Source: Phoebastria nigripes
Taxonomy: Eukaryota > Chordata > Aves > Procellariiformes > Diomedeidae
Direction: 5' to 3'
Assembly: GCA_035582835.1 (NCBI GenBank)
Contig: JAYKAV010003103.1
Span: 381,473-445,472 of the forward strand
DNA length: 64,000 nt
Part shown: piece by piece, positions 38,185 to 50,234 of the stretch
How positions within the stretch are numbered: position 1 is the first letter of the stretch
How the letters are laid out: each line of letters opens with the position of its first letter
Notes under the pieces: model-generated
The model's input: the letters and a program-made list of their open reading frames with translations, nothing else
What the model was told of the DNA's origin: nothing
Databases searched by the model: none
Position numbers and translations under genes: made by a program

Positions 38185-39682
38185 GAAGACGTATATATAC
38201 ATGATATTTGAAAAGTCATGGCAGTCAGGTGAAGTCCCCAGTGACTGGAAAAGGGAAACTTTGCATCCATTTTTAAAAAGGGTAGAAAGGAGGACCCTGG
38301 GAACTACCGACCTGTCAGNCTCNCCTCTGTGCCTGGNAAGATCATGGAACAGATCCTCCTGGAAGCTATGCTAAGGCACATGGAGGACAGGGAGGTGATT
38401 NGAGACAGCCAGCATGGCTTCACCAANGGCAAGTCCTGCCTGACCAACCTAGTGGCNTTCTAGGATGGAGTGAGTCCATCAGTGGACATGGGAAGGGCTA
38501 CAGATGTCATCTATCTGGAATTCTGTAAGGCCTTTGACATAGTCCCCCACAACAGCCTTCTCTCTAAACTGGAGAGATATGGATTTGACAGGTGGACTGT
38601 CNGGTGGGTGAGGAATTGGTTGGATGGTCGCATCCAGAGGGTAGTGGTCAAGGGTTCAATGTCCAGATGGAGATCAGTGACGAGGTGTCCCTCAGGGGTC
38701 TGTAATGGGACCAGTACTGTTTACTGTCTTCTTCAATGACATAGACAGTGGGATTGAGTGCACCCTCAGCAAGTTTGCAGATGACANCAAGCTGAGTGGT
38801 GCGGTCGACACGCCTGAGGGAGGGACTGCCATCCAGAGGGACCTGGACAAGCTTGAGAAGTGGGCCCATGTCAACCTCATGAGGTTCAACAAGGCCAAGT
38901 GTGGGGTCCTGCACCTGGGTCGGGGCAACCCCCGGGATCAATACAGGCTGGGGGATGAGGGGATTGAGAGTAGTCCTGCCAAGAAGGACTTGGGGGTACT
39001 GGTGGATGGAAAGCTGGACATGAGCCAGCAATGTGCGCTCACAGCCCAGAAGGCCAACCATACCCTGGGCTGCATCAAAAAAGTATGGCCAGCAGGTTGA
39101 GGGAGGTGATTCTGCCCCTCTGCTCTGCTCTGGTGAGACCCCANCTGGAGTACTGCATCCAGCTCTGGAGCCCTCAGCACAAGAAAGACATGGACGTGTT
39201 GGAGCAGGTCCAGAGGAGGGCCACAAAAATGATCAGGGGGATGGAACGCCTCTCCTATGAAGAAAGGCTGAGAGAGTTGGGGTTGTTCAGCCTGGAGGAG
39301 AGAAGGCTTTGGGGAGACCTTACTGCAGCCTATCAGTACTTAAACGGGGCTTATAAGAAAGATGGGGACAGACTTTCTATCAGGGCCTGTTGCAACAGGA
39401 CAAGGGGGAATGGCTTTAAACTAAAAGAGGGTAGATTTNGACTAGCTATAAGNAAGAAATTTTTTACACTGAGGGTGGTGAAGCCCTGGAACAGGTTGCC
39501 CAGAGAGGCTGTAGATGCCCCATCCCTGGAAACATTCAAGGTGAGGTTGGATGGGGCTNTGAGCAACCTGATCTAGTTGAAGATGTCCCTCCCCAATGGA
39601 GGGGGTTGGACTAGATGACTTTTAAAGGTCCCTTCCAATCCAAACTATTCTGTGATTCTATGGTTCTGTGATTCCATGATTA
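38185..39682 (+). mobile_element. CR1 LINE, 5'-truncated RT and 3' UTR (plus strand)
   Basis: A ~1.5 kb CR1 copy that starts inside the RT fingers region and ends in an octamer tail (TTCTGTGATTCTATGGTTCTG..., 39646-39682). It is less decayed than the 1.5-4.2 kb copy in its C-terminal half. Its thumb and C-terminal sequence ([23 protein letters not shown]) differs clearly from the other copies, so it is another subfamily. About a dozen single ambiguous bases fall in this element, far more than elsewhere. This suggests cross-mapping of reads from near-identical copies, and so a family with many similar members. Confidence 0.95.
38199..39576 (+). pseudogene. CR1 ORF2, reverse transcriptase remnant
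   Basis: RT palm, thumb and C-terminal region, readable in pieces. After a broken start (38199-38460), the frame 38470-38739 shows YLEFCKAFD. Here the first, metal-binding Asp of motif A is Glu. A one-base loss near 38683, inside the SGVPQG region, shifts the reading to 38705-39100, where the catalytic FADD box is intact (38774-38785). A second one-base loss near 39079 shifts it to 39031-39576 ([12 protein letters not shown]...), which runs to the C-terminus. At least two frameshifts, a TAG near 38462 and the changed motif A make the protein inactive. Confidence 0.9.
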
Positions 39683-39793
39683 TATACCTTAGTAAGAGGC
39701 AGATAAAATTAATCTCATTTTAAACTAGATAAACAAATATCTATGGCTCCCTTCATTGTGAATGGTCAAAAATAATATTTTGAGCCTATGACC

Positions 39794-39815
39794 ATCTCAT
39801 GAGATCTCATGAGAT
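39794..39815. repeat. 22-bp perfect palindrome
   Basis: ATCTCATGAG repeated in tandem and followed by AT gives a 22-base sequence equal to its own reverse complement. It could form a small cruciform or be a dimeric protein site. No function is evident. Confidence 0.85.
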
Positions 39816-41968
39816 CCCTTTTTCTTTCTGTCAGCATCCATGTAAAATTTTTTCAATGAATTGGCCAGTTCCAAACATTTAAGGAAGAGGTAGAAATCTC
39901 AGTATTCCACTAAATTACATTTAGTGTAATTCCCAGCTGGACTGGGAAAACCTGAATATGTTCCCAGTGACAAAAAGACAGAGCAGAGAACACAATCATC
40001 TGCTCTGTTTGGCAGCTAAGTTCTTGACAGTCTTTGCATCTGTACTAATTTATATCAACCATCATTAGGTCTGAACTATTTGTATCAGTGACTTTATTTT
40101 GCACAGCCAGCAGCAGTGATGATATTGCAATTATGATATCTCAAAAAGTATCGCATTAACACCAAGCGTTTTAATGTTCTGAAACTTTTGTACCAGTACT
40201 AGTATGATTAGCATGGAGATGCAGACAAATATAGAGTATAATGAGTTTCTCAAGCTATATCTATCCTACTAAACAAAAGAGGGTAAAAGTAAAAAGTACA
40301 CTGCACTCTCATCATTCCCATTACTTAATTTTTAACTTGCTCCCTAGATCGGTCCTTCAACTGCCTGTCTCCAAAACAATGTGTAGACTTCATTCAGTGT
40401 CTCCAGGGACCACCTCCAAAAGGCAGTATTGATAAGACAGCACTACTTTAAGCTTTCTTGAATGTATACTTTTCTCCATCAGATAATCTCTCGTCTGCTC
40501 TCATGTCACAGAAAGATGCAAGCAGTGCATACCTTCAAGTTCATGTTGAAAAATAAAATAGAAACACACACTCTGGTGGGTTGCNACATAACACCATTAT
40601 GCCTGACACTGAAGTGAGGAAAGTACACAAAACAATACCATATTATACAGCTACAGGGACACTACACAGAGTCTAGTGGAGATCCAGAGCTAGGTGCTGT
40701 GTCATATGGGTGCAGTCATTCTTTTCAAGAAGGAGCTGAAAACTTTGTGGATGAATTCCAGTGGTCATTGCTACTTGATCCCTTGGCCGAGCATTAGTTC
40801 CTTGAACCTGAAGCAGTATACATATAAACCTGTTCTCCTCTCTTACAGTTTTCTCTCTTGTTGAGGAAGATAGGGGGTATGCAAGGAAGAGAGAAGACAA
40901 AAAACTATTCCTGGGATCTTTATTCTTTTGTAAAAGCTACTGCAAAAGATGGCAGGGAAAAGGACAATATCTGTTCCTTCTCTGCCACCTTGTAGTAAGC
41001 TATCCAGCAAACCTCTGATTTCATTCAGTGATTGTACCAGTAATTATAGATCTTTGTCTCCTCTCATATATATAGCAACTTGAATTTAGTCCAGAAGTTT
41101 CTCAAGGACAATGAGGAGCTCTGCCAACTGGGGAGCTGGGAGGAGGCAGAAGCTGAAGTAAAAGCTTCCTCCTGCTTTTCCATTCTCTGCTATTGGAGAA
41201 AGGATGATGGCCATAAGGCAGGGTCCTAAGGTCCCTGCAAGAACCTTGATTTTTTTGTGTTTTGGTGAATGTTGAATGTAAACCCATTGGAATCTTTAAA
41301 TAGTTAAAGTTTTTTATAAAATAATTTGTTCTATGATTCTATAATTTAAGAAAGGAGGTATTTATTTCAAACATAACTCTTTATTTGTTTTTGTTAGAGC
41401 TATTTTTAACTAAAATATCAAAGGGGCAGCAGCTCTTCCCTCTCCCTCTTCCTTCTCCCCCATAAAGGAGATAATAGAAAGATTACTTAAAAAAAACAAA
41501 GAAAAAATATTTCTGAATTGTGATTGAAGATACNAAGCTAAGAAGACAGGTTTTGAAAAACATAGAAAAGACAGAATAAGTTAGACCAGATAATTCCAGG
41601 ACAATTATGCTAACTATATTTAATATTATCCAGAAATGAAGCAGGATGGCAAAAAGCCATTCTTTCCAGAATAAAGATTGAAGTCCTGACAGAACAGCTG
41701 TGTTTGCTTACCTGCAAAGGCTAACCTGCTCTATTGCCTGTATTATTTAGAATAAAAAGTGTGATGGTAACGTGTGATACTATGCCACCTGCAAGGCTAA
41801 TAGCATTAGAACTTTATTCTAGTTCAGCTACCAATATCACAGACACAGTAGGCACAAGAACTTCAGACCTGCTGAACGTGTACTCATATTTGCTGTCAGT
41901 GACCTGAGACTTACGGTCCTTTGCCTCCTATTCATTAGGATTTGTGTATCCAGGTGTTCATTTGTTAG

Positions 41969-42047
41969 TTTTTTGTTTTGTTTTGTTTTGCTTTCTGTTT
42001 TGGCTGTTTTGTTTTTCAGGGTTTTTTGTTTGTTTGTTTGTTTGTTT
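41969..42047. repeat. (TTTTG)n and (GTTT)n microsatellites
   Basis: A TTTTG array (41969-41991) and a GTTT array (42025-42047) are separated by T/G-rich DNA. Confidence 0.85.
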
Positions 42048-43056
42048 ACTTTCCCTACCTTATATTTGTTATTTATCTTGACTAGCCATTAACCAGATAT
42101 TCTAGCAAATCAGATGTCTTTACATTCCAGGTGTCTACGTACCCTTCACATTCCACAAATGCTTACAGAAATTATCACTAAAGGTAACCAAATGGCATTC
42201 ATCTTGCGTAACTTCAGATGTCTTCAAAGTTGTCTACATTGGAGTTACTCAGCCTAGAGTCCATTTATGGTTAATAGAGAGTAATAGGTACTTCCTAAGA
42301 AAAAAATTATTTTATTCATTTTAAAGATCTAGCTTAGTATGGGATTTTCATTAGCAATTCAGTCTAAATGTAATGTTGATCCTCTAGGTCATCTAGGCTA
42401 GGATTAAGCCAAGATGAGTAGATCTTTCCCTCTATTTCCCCGACGCTTGGGAGGAGCACCTATATTTATATTAGTTCTTCCAAAGAAAGATGAAGAAATG
42501 TTTATAAATTAACCATAGTCACCATTAAGACTGTTTTAGAGGCTTTTTTAATAGGGAGAGCATTTTAATTTTATTCCTGCCTTGGCTTTCTGCCTAGTAT
42601 TAACACAGTCCATTATTGAATGGAAACATACTTGGTATAATTTAGTTCAAAGAAACGTAAGCTTACATTTGTAATACTAATAATGCTTTATTTGATTTTG
42701 TTGTTTACAGGTTAAAGCTNATTTTATTTTTATATTTAGCATAAAAGGAAAAAGGCCCACAAGCCTCCTCCAAACTTTTCCAAGCTCTAGACACCTTTGT
42801 CTTAGATTTAAAAGAAAAAAGGGGGGGAGGGGGAACCTCTAGGCAGATCAGCAGTTTTCTTCTGCACAAAAGAATTCAATTCATAAAATCAAAATGTCTC
42901 CATTTCTCCAATGTCCCTCCCAAACAATTCCTCCCACTAAATCTCTATTTCTATCCTCTTAAAATACCATCATTCTGTGAATCTACGTAAATGTCTCTGT
43001 TCGTTCAGACCTAAGTGCAAGAAACACTTCTTTCATCATTTGAAGATTGCTACTTG

Positions 43057-43070
43057 TTTTTTTTTTTTTT
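43057..43070. repeat. Poly-T run
   Basis: Fourteen T residues; low complexity. Confidence 0.8.
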
Positions 43071-44214
43071 TACTTTGAATGCTGTGATACACAAGTAAGC
43101 TTATAGCAACTACTGCAATAACTTTTGACTTCATGGTAAAAAACACAACCACAGCACTAAAGGATTCTCATTAGACTAAAATTTGAGTTAGGGACTACTT
43201 GTTTTTATCTATTTTAAATGCCTAAATCATAATATTGAAACAAAATTAAAGTAATTGGCAGTAGATAGAAGAGCAGTTTCCTAACTTAAGAATTCTGCCG
43301 TAGAAGAAAGGATTTTAAGAACCAACTAAAGATATACTATAAAATGACACCTTCGGATACCACTGTGTTTCAGAGAATATAAATATCTTAAGTATCTTTA
43401 ACATCACAATAGTTGAGTATATTTAGAAGTTATGTAAGTTTAAAAGCCTGATCATTTTAGAAAATAAAAAGGAGAGAGAGAAATCGATATACATGGTTTA
43501 CATATATGTTTGACTATCCATTCTGAAAGCTGTTCATCTGCTGCTTGGTGAAATACAACTGAAATCTACTGAATTCAAGCAGATCCACTAACCTGTGCCC
43601 CCATACCAACCTACATTGCATTACCAATCCTGCAGTCTGCAGAATGATTCCACTCACGTGTGAACTATGCCTGCTTTTTGTACAAAAGCATTGCTTTAGC
43701 TATACTGTGATCAGTTATGTACATATGCCACTTAGCCTCTGTTAGGATCTTCCTGGTAGTTGNTAGTTTACTTTTCTTGTAATACTTAACTTTCTTTTCA
43801 AGACATAAACTTTAAATATTTAAATCCCAGCATGAAGGACTTTTTTTGTAGAGCCACACAATTTCAGGAAATATGGAACTGTTAACCTAAAAAAAGGTGC
43901 CTGAATCTGTTACACTGTGCGCATGAGTTTTCTACTTAAAGTGACCATCAGTGAAAAGTGCTAAGGACCATTCTGGGCGTAAATATGAACCCGTATAAAA
44001 ATCAATATATATTTACTGAATTGAAACAAGTAATTTGATTGGTTTATTGTTTACACTACTCCTGTTTAGAGACTTTATTAAGGTTCTTAATGTAAAAGGA
44101 CTTTTTTTGCTTAAAAAAAATAAAAACCCAGTACTTAAAGGCTATTGCTATTTATATATTTCCATTAAGAAGGAAATGAGTGGAAATGCTTTCAATTGAA
44201 ATGCTAATAAGAAG

Positions 44215-44230
44215 AAAAAAAAAAAAAAAA
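44215..44230. repeat. Poly-A run
   Basis: Sixteen A residues; low complexity. Confidence 0.8.
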
Positions 44231-47200
44231 CTTAATTTTCCATGAAGGAAAAGTCATTTCTGCTTAAATTAAGTGTCTGTATGAAACATTATATTTCACT
44301 TCAAGAGTTTTTTTTTTTTTATTTTAAATTTAATAAATCCGTATTTGCCTCTCTTAATAATCAATATGGCTTTCAGAGATAGTGTCAACTATCATGAATA
44401 CTTGTTATTTCTTTGCATCTCTTCAGGAAAAGCTTGCATGTATGGTGTATAACATTGATTGGAATTAACATTACTAAGAATAGTGAAAAATTACTTCCTT
44501 ACAGATTGAAAAGTTGACAGGCAGTAGGATATAATGGTCAAAGATATATAGGCAATGCAATTTATGACCTAATTCAAAGCAAAAGTGATTTTAGACTCTT
44601 TCCAGTGACTTCAAATGGTTTCAGAAGAAGCCTTTATTAAAAGTTGAAGAAATCTTTTTTTAATCCAAAACCAAATCTGTTTTCAAATATAAAGCAAGAA
44701 ATTCAAACTGTGCATGCTTTACTGATATGCACATAGGATACGCTGAGTATTATTTTCATTCATGACAACATGTCAGGTCCCCCCTATCAGATTTATTTAC
44801 CCAAATTCAGAAGCTTCATGCCATTGGAATCCTTTAGGATACTCAGAATATATTCATGGAGTTGACAGTACAACACAGAACTGAGAAAGTCTTTGTTCAC
44901 CTGGAACAACATCTGGAGGTCAGACTAAATGCCTTAAATAGTAGTATTTGATAACTATGTTTAGGCAACTGAATAAGTCCCTATGTTTCAGGTGTTCCAA
45001 TTAGTCACTTTGGCAAGAAAAATAAAATTTAAAAAAAAANCACAAAACCAAACAGAAGATTCACATTTTCCATTTTAAGTTCTGAGAAGATGATGTACTT
45101 ACCTAAACCATAAGGATTCAGCAGAAGGGCAGGCTGAAAGATTGTGGGCTCCTATTCATGCAGACAGCTTTCTGCATAGAAGATGTATCTTGAAGCATTT
45201 CCAGGCACCTGAAGAAAAAGACATGATTTTTGTGCAGGCAGCAAAAGTCCGAAGTTTGAAAACTTGGCCTAGTCCTGGAATCTTGGAAGGTGTCAGGGCT
45301 GGAGGGGAAAAGACTGGTGAGATTAAGTGACGGGAAGTAAAGAAGTCAAAGTGATAAGTGTTGTGAGAGACAAACAGTATCAGAACATAGAGTTGTTTGA
45401 GATATTTGGGCAGGGAGAAGAAGAAACTTTGGGATAAATGTGTAGGAAGCTTGGAAAGGTCTCATATGGAATCCCTGTAAAAAATGGTTTTCTGTTAAGG
45501 AAGTAATATGTTTTTTAAAGAAAAAATACAAGACAGTCTGAGGGGATGGGTAAATCCTGAGGTTTGCAATGACCATTTTTTTTGACACAGTTCTGATGGA
45601 AGTTCAAATAGCTGGGCATCAACCTGTGTTGGAAAACTATCAAGAATTTATCACTCTGGGGAAAAGAGTGAGAGTTCTTCAGTTTTTCAGCAGGTCATGA
45701 TTCAGGATATATTTTGCATAACTTTTGCCTGAAGTGGAAAAGTAAAAGTGTCTGAGTNATATAGAAGAAACAATAGACTGTTGACTTTATTCTCTTCAGT
45801 CTGGGTTTATTATACAGGAAAGATGTGAATGGACTCATTGAAATTCATAATGTTCAACTGTTCATGCTTTCTGAGGACCTTAAAGTAATTACTGTTCTAG
45901 AAGTGTATGGTTCATTTTATAATGTGGAAAGTCATGTAAATGGTTATTTGTAAAAAAATATTTTTTTTAAAAATGGATTACATCCAAGGTAATGCTTAGG
46001 ATAAAACTAGGGATAGAGACATCAGTGAAAGGATAAAAAAAATAAACCTAAAAGAGTGGAAATTTATTTAATTTTTCCTAATTCAAGTAATGTTTTCATA
46101 TAAGGAACTGGAAGTCACAAGCCTTATCAATCATACTTTCATGATTTTGCAAGCAGAACTCCCCTGTGTTTACTCTTGTAGGTTGGTGAACTCAGTAAAG
46201 AATCAAATTCCAACTGAAAAAGACAGAAATAGATGGTGGAATGCTGCATATTCACATTTTACATCTTGTGTAGGGTAGNACCATGAAAGCTATTTTTTGA
46301 CTCTGACTTCATATCTCCAGTTACCTGGCCCACTAAACATCAATGATATTTCTTTACCTAATTCAGATGCTTAGGGTGCTTAATTCAACTTTTTATAGTC
46401 TTTTGACTGTACCCTTTACTAGCAGAAGACTCAGATTGTAGGCTGTCTCCATTCCGATGAAAGCCACTGATAAAAATGGGATTTATGTTTAACAAGTTGA
46501 CTAAGGTTTCAAATCATAACATTTGCCTCAGAACAAATCACAACACACTGAAGAAAAATAGCCAACAATAAGACTGAATGCCTGAGCAATTTTTGAGATG
46601 TTCGCTACCTCCTTCAGCTGCATCAAAATTTCACCCTAAATTTTTACACTTACATGGCTGTGCTGATGGTTGGAATTCCACTGGAGAGTAAAACAAGATA
46701 AGACAAATTTTATTAACCTACTGAACAACTGTACTGATTTCACTAATGGACATCTGTGCCCGACATCTTATTAGCACCTCCAGGTATTATCCCTAGTCCT
46801 GCACTGCTCTCCATCTTTCCCTACATGGAAAAGACTACAGCTACATCTAGCCTAGATATATGTGCAAAATTAGACCCAAAGAAACAAGACCCAAGAACCT
46901 GTGACCTGGCTACTTTTTCTTTGTGATAGAAATAAACTTCTGCTGCTGGGGCCTTAGACCATGGCTGCTTGGGGTGAGGGACCTGCGGGCTTCAATGTGT
47001 GCTGAATTAAACTTCTGACCTGGATGTCTTGTGTTTCAGTTGTGTATCTTATAGACATACCATATCATTGTCAGTATAATCCAAATGATAAATGACAAGG
47101 TGAAAATTGGACAGATGTGTCTTTCTCTGGTGTGGGTTTCAAATTCTAATAACTGAAAGCAGATTTCTAAAATCTCAGCCAACATGAGATGGCTGTAGGT

Positions 47201-50200
47201 AATATCATGAATAGAATTACACAGCATCTGACAGATTTCCTACAGAAGCAACTGGAAAGACATGGAAACTATTAAACATGAAAATATTATTCTTGATGTG
47301 GACTTCACACAATATTTTGAATATATATGGATGCTACCATACAAAGGCCAAAAGAAGTTTTGCCAGTGATTTAAAAGGGTCAGGATTTCACTCCTATAAC
47401 AAACTTTTGTATTGGACTTTCTGTAAATTACACAGAATACAGTGAGCTTTGGACTTAAGATAGTAAGCTCCTAATTGATTGTATAATGAGTTTCTTTTTA
47501 GTGTCTGATTTTTAAACAATGAGCACCTAATGAGTTTGTTAACTATAAAAAGTAAATTAAACAAAATAAATTAATTCTAAAATAATTACATTTGTAACAA
47601 TGAACTTGAAGCACATTTACAGAACATAAGCATCTGAGACAAGAATTACGTACTCAGCTACTTAGTTACTTACAGAGTCTGGAACTCAAATGTAATTTTG
47701 AGTATTAGTGACATTCATTCTGTGACTTCCATTATAATACCAAAATTCCCAGAATATAGCACCAGAAACTAGCAGACTTAAAAGAGAATTACGTGTTATC
47801 TCTTCCTGGAATTCAACCTGAAATCTAGGGTCAATTTCTTCATGATAATGCATTAATTATTTTTATTTGTTTGAACTATTTTTGAGTGATTTTTATTTTA
47901 AATTCTGTTTGTCTGCTACCATAATATGTGGAAGACATTTCCTGTGGTAACATTCATGGAAATTCAGCTGATATTCCATACTAGACTACTTTATGGCACT
48001 TCCGCTATGACATCATGGTACAAGAGGGGTTAAAAATTGGGCTAGAGGGAGGGATGAGTAAATATCTCCATGAAAGGTTGTGCTGTAGGCAGTTTGTTCT
48101 GATTCTGCAGACCCATCTGTTAGTTATACCTGATTCCTGAACAGTTTTCCAGTTTTATCTCTATGCAGGAAAGTCTTGCAGTCCATCACTCAGGTCAGTG
48201 AGAATGGTATTTTCTTCCTTAACCCGTTCATCACCATTGCCCACTAAGCTCAGTAAATGGCATAGGGACTTCCAGGAACTCTACATGAGAAACACAGTGA
48301 GATGGAAGATGACATTTAGGTCTTTGTCTATACTAGTAAACTAAATAGGAACAGAACATGGCATCAAGCAATAGCCTGTGATTATCCATGCTGGCTACTT
48401 GTTATGTGCCTTTGCACAGTTCCAGTCCATATCAACAATATTTCAGGCAATGAGAAAGTGTGGATGGCAGCACAGGTAAGGAACTAGTCACAGGAAGCAA
48501 TATAGATATGGTAGTTTAGCCATATGGATGTGAGCCATAATATGCCAGTACGGCTCAGAGTCAACGTACTTGCCCTTATTCATTTTAATTAATACCATAG
48601 GCTGACCTTGAGGTCCCCACTTCTGTGTTGATTTCTTGAAACAGCTCCTCCACTTCCACCTTTTCCCTTGGTGCACCTCTCCCCACTTGCTCGCACATAC
48701 AAACCAATGAAAGAAAGGTATCCATAACTAACTTCCCATGCCTTGGTGATACCAGAAGCTAGTTTTGGTTAAAGTACTTTATCAGACTCTTGGATCAGTG
48801 ATCATTTAAACCCACCAGTGCAATTCACCACAGTGTATACAGTGTGAATATATAAAGAGAAATGGTTAGGAGAGAATTATTTAATTCACCATAATTATGG
48901 GGTGTTGTTGCAAGGGTGACAACAGTGGGAAAGCACTGACAAGCAATATAGAATATGTCCTAGAGGTAATATTTCTCTAAGTGCACAAGCTTTTACCATT
49001 TAGCTTGCTTAGCTAAGTTGTGAAGAGACGTAAGCAACTATCGTTACTTTTAGACTTTGCTGATGGAAGGGAACAATGCAATTTCATGTGTGATTAGAAA
49101 ACTGTGTTTTTACCTTTATTGGTAAAACATTACTCAGGTCTAGAATGAACTAAAATATCAACTGAAATATTAAAATGGTCAAAGTGTACAAGTGTTCTTT
49201 AATTACAGTATTATAAGAAATGTAATACTAATACGTATATGATGTTATGTAATGTGCTCTATTATCNTAAAAAGCACTGCAATACCTTATACAGTGTGTT
49301 CACAAATCGATGTCATGTAGTTTGATGCAATACCGTCTATGTTCATGGATAATATGCAGAACACACACTGAACTTCTCATCCCTAGAGAGGGTTTTAAAG
49401 AGTTCTATCAGAAAAGGTAAGTACACACTTTGTTATTTTAAATATTTGAAAACCAATGTTCAGACAGTTGAGGTGATTTAATAAAGTTTAAATATTGAGT
49501 CAGGAGCCTATCTCAGAAGAGGAATGAAAATTATAAACCATGTCAGACTCATCTGGTATATAGTGTTGCAATTGCATTTATTTCATTAAACTTATAATAA
49601 CAGACAGCACTTGAGAATAATACACACACCCCAATTCTGATTTTATAGCCTCTGAGGCATTGTTGCCTCTTTAATCTCATAATTAAGTCAAAACACAGCT
49701 CTTGCTGTAAAAAGTTTTGAAGTTTGTTGTTGCATTTATGAATATAGCCCATGGATGTTAACAAGAAAGCAGGGCTTTATAGAGATCCACTGCTGCAATA
49801 TTTTTACTAGAAATGGAAGGATGTATCTTGACCAGATACCCTGTATTATAGCTGTAGTAATTAATTTGTAATTCATTATTTATAAATTATAAAAGTTTGT
49901 TTATGTTGTTTAGATAAACAACATTAACATCAAATGTCAAGCTGTATTAATTCAATGGGTTCTTTCTCATGCCAACCTATATTTGCTGCTTAATTACCCA
50001 ATCTCATTCCTAAAAATGAATACTATCTTACTATCCACTGTTAGCGTTTCTAAAAAACCCAATATATAAAAATTAAATTCTCTGGTTTTTTTAGAACAGA
50101 GGTACATATTTCCAGTTTTGAATACTAAATAATCTTATACTCAATTATTGAAAATCTGGAGACTGGAAAAAAAAAATTTTAAAAAGGATATTGGTACTCA

Positions 50201-50234
50201 AATCATGATGATTTTTTCTCCTGATAATAATACA

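Larger units (their letters stand above)
39683..50234. other. Long unique AT-rich stretch, no gene seen
   Basis: About 10.5 kb without a recognisable gene, RNA gene or interspersed repeat. It contains a 22-bp perfect palindrome (39794-39815), T/G and A/T simple repeats, and a segment near 46,900-47,040 with two polyadenylation-like signals. That segment might be an old LTR end but I cannot assign it. Open frames are all under 85 codons and without domains. Confidence 0.6.

Noticed and set aside
41325..41345. GTTCTATGATTCTATA resembling a CR1 octamer tail
   Set aside because: No CR1 3' UTR sequence precedes it on either strand, so the match is too short to call a CR1 remnant.
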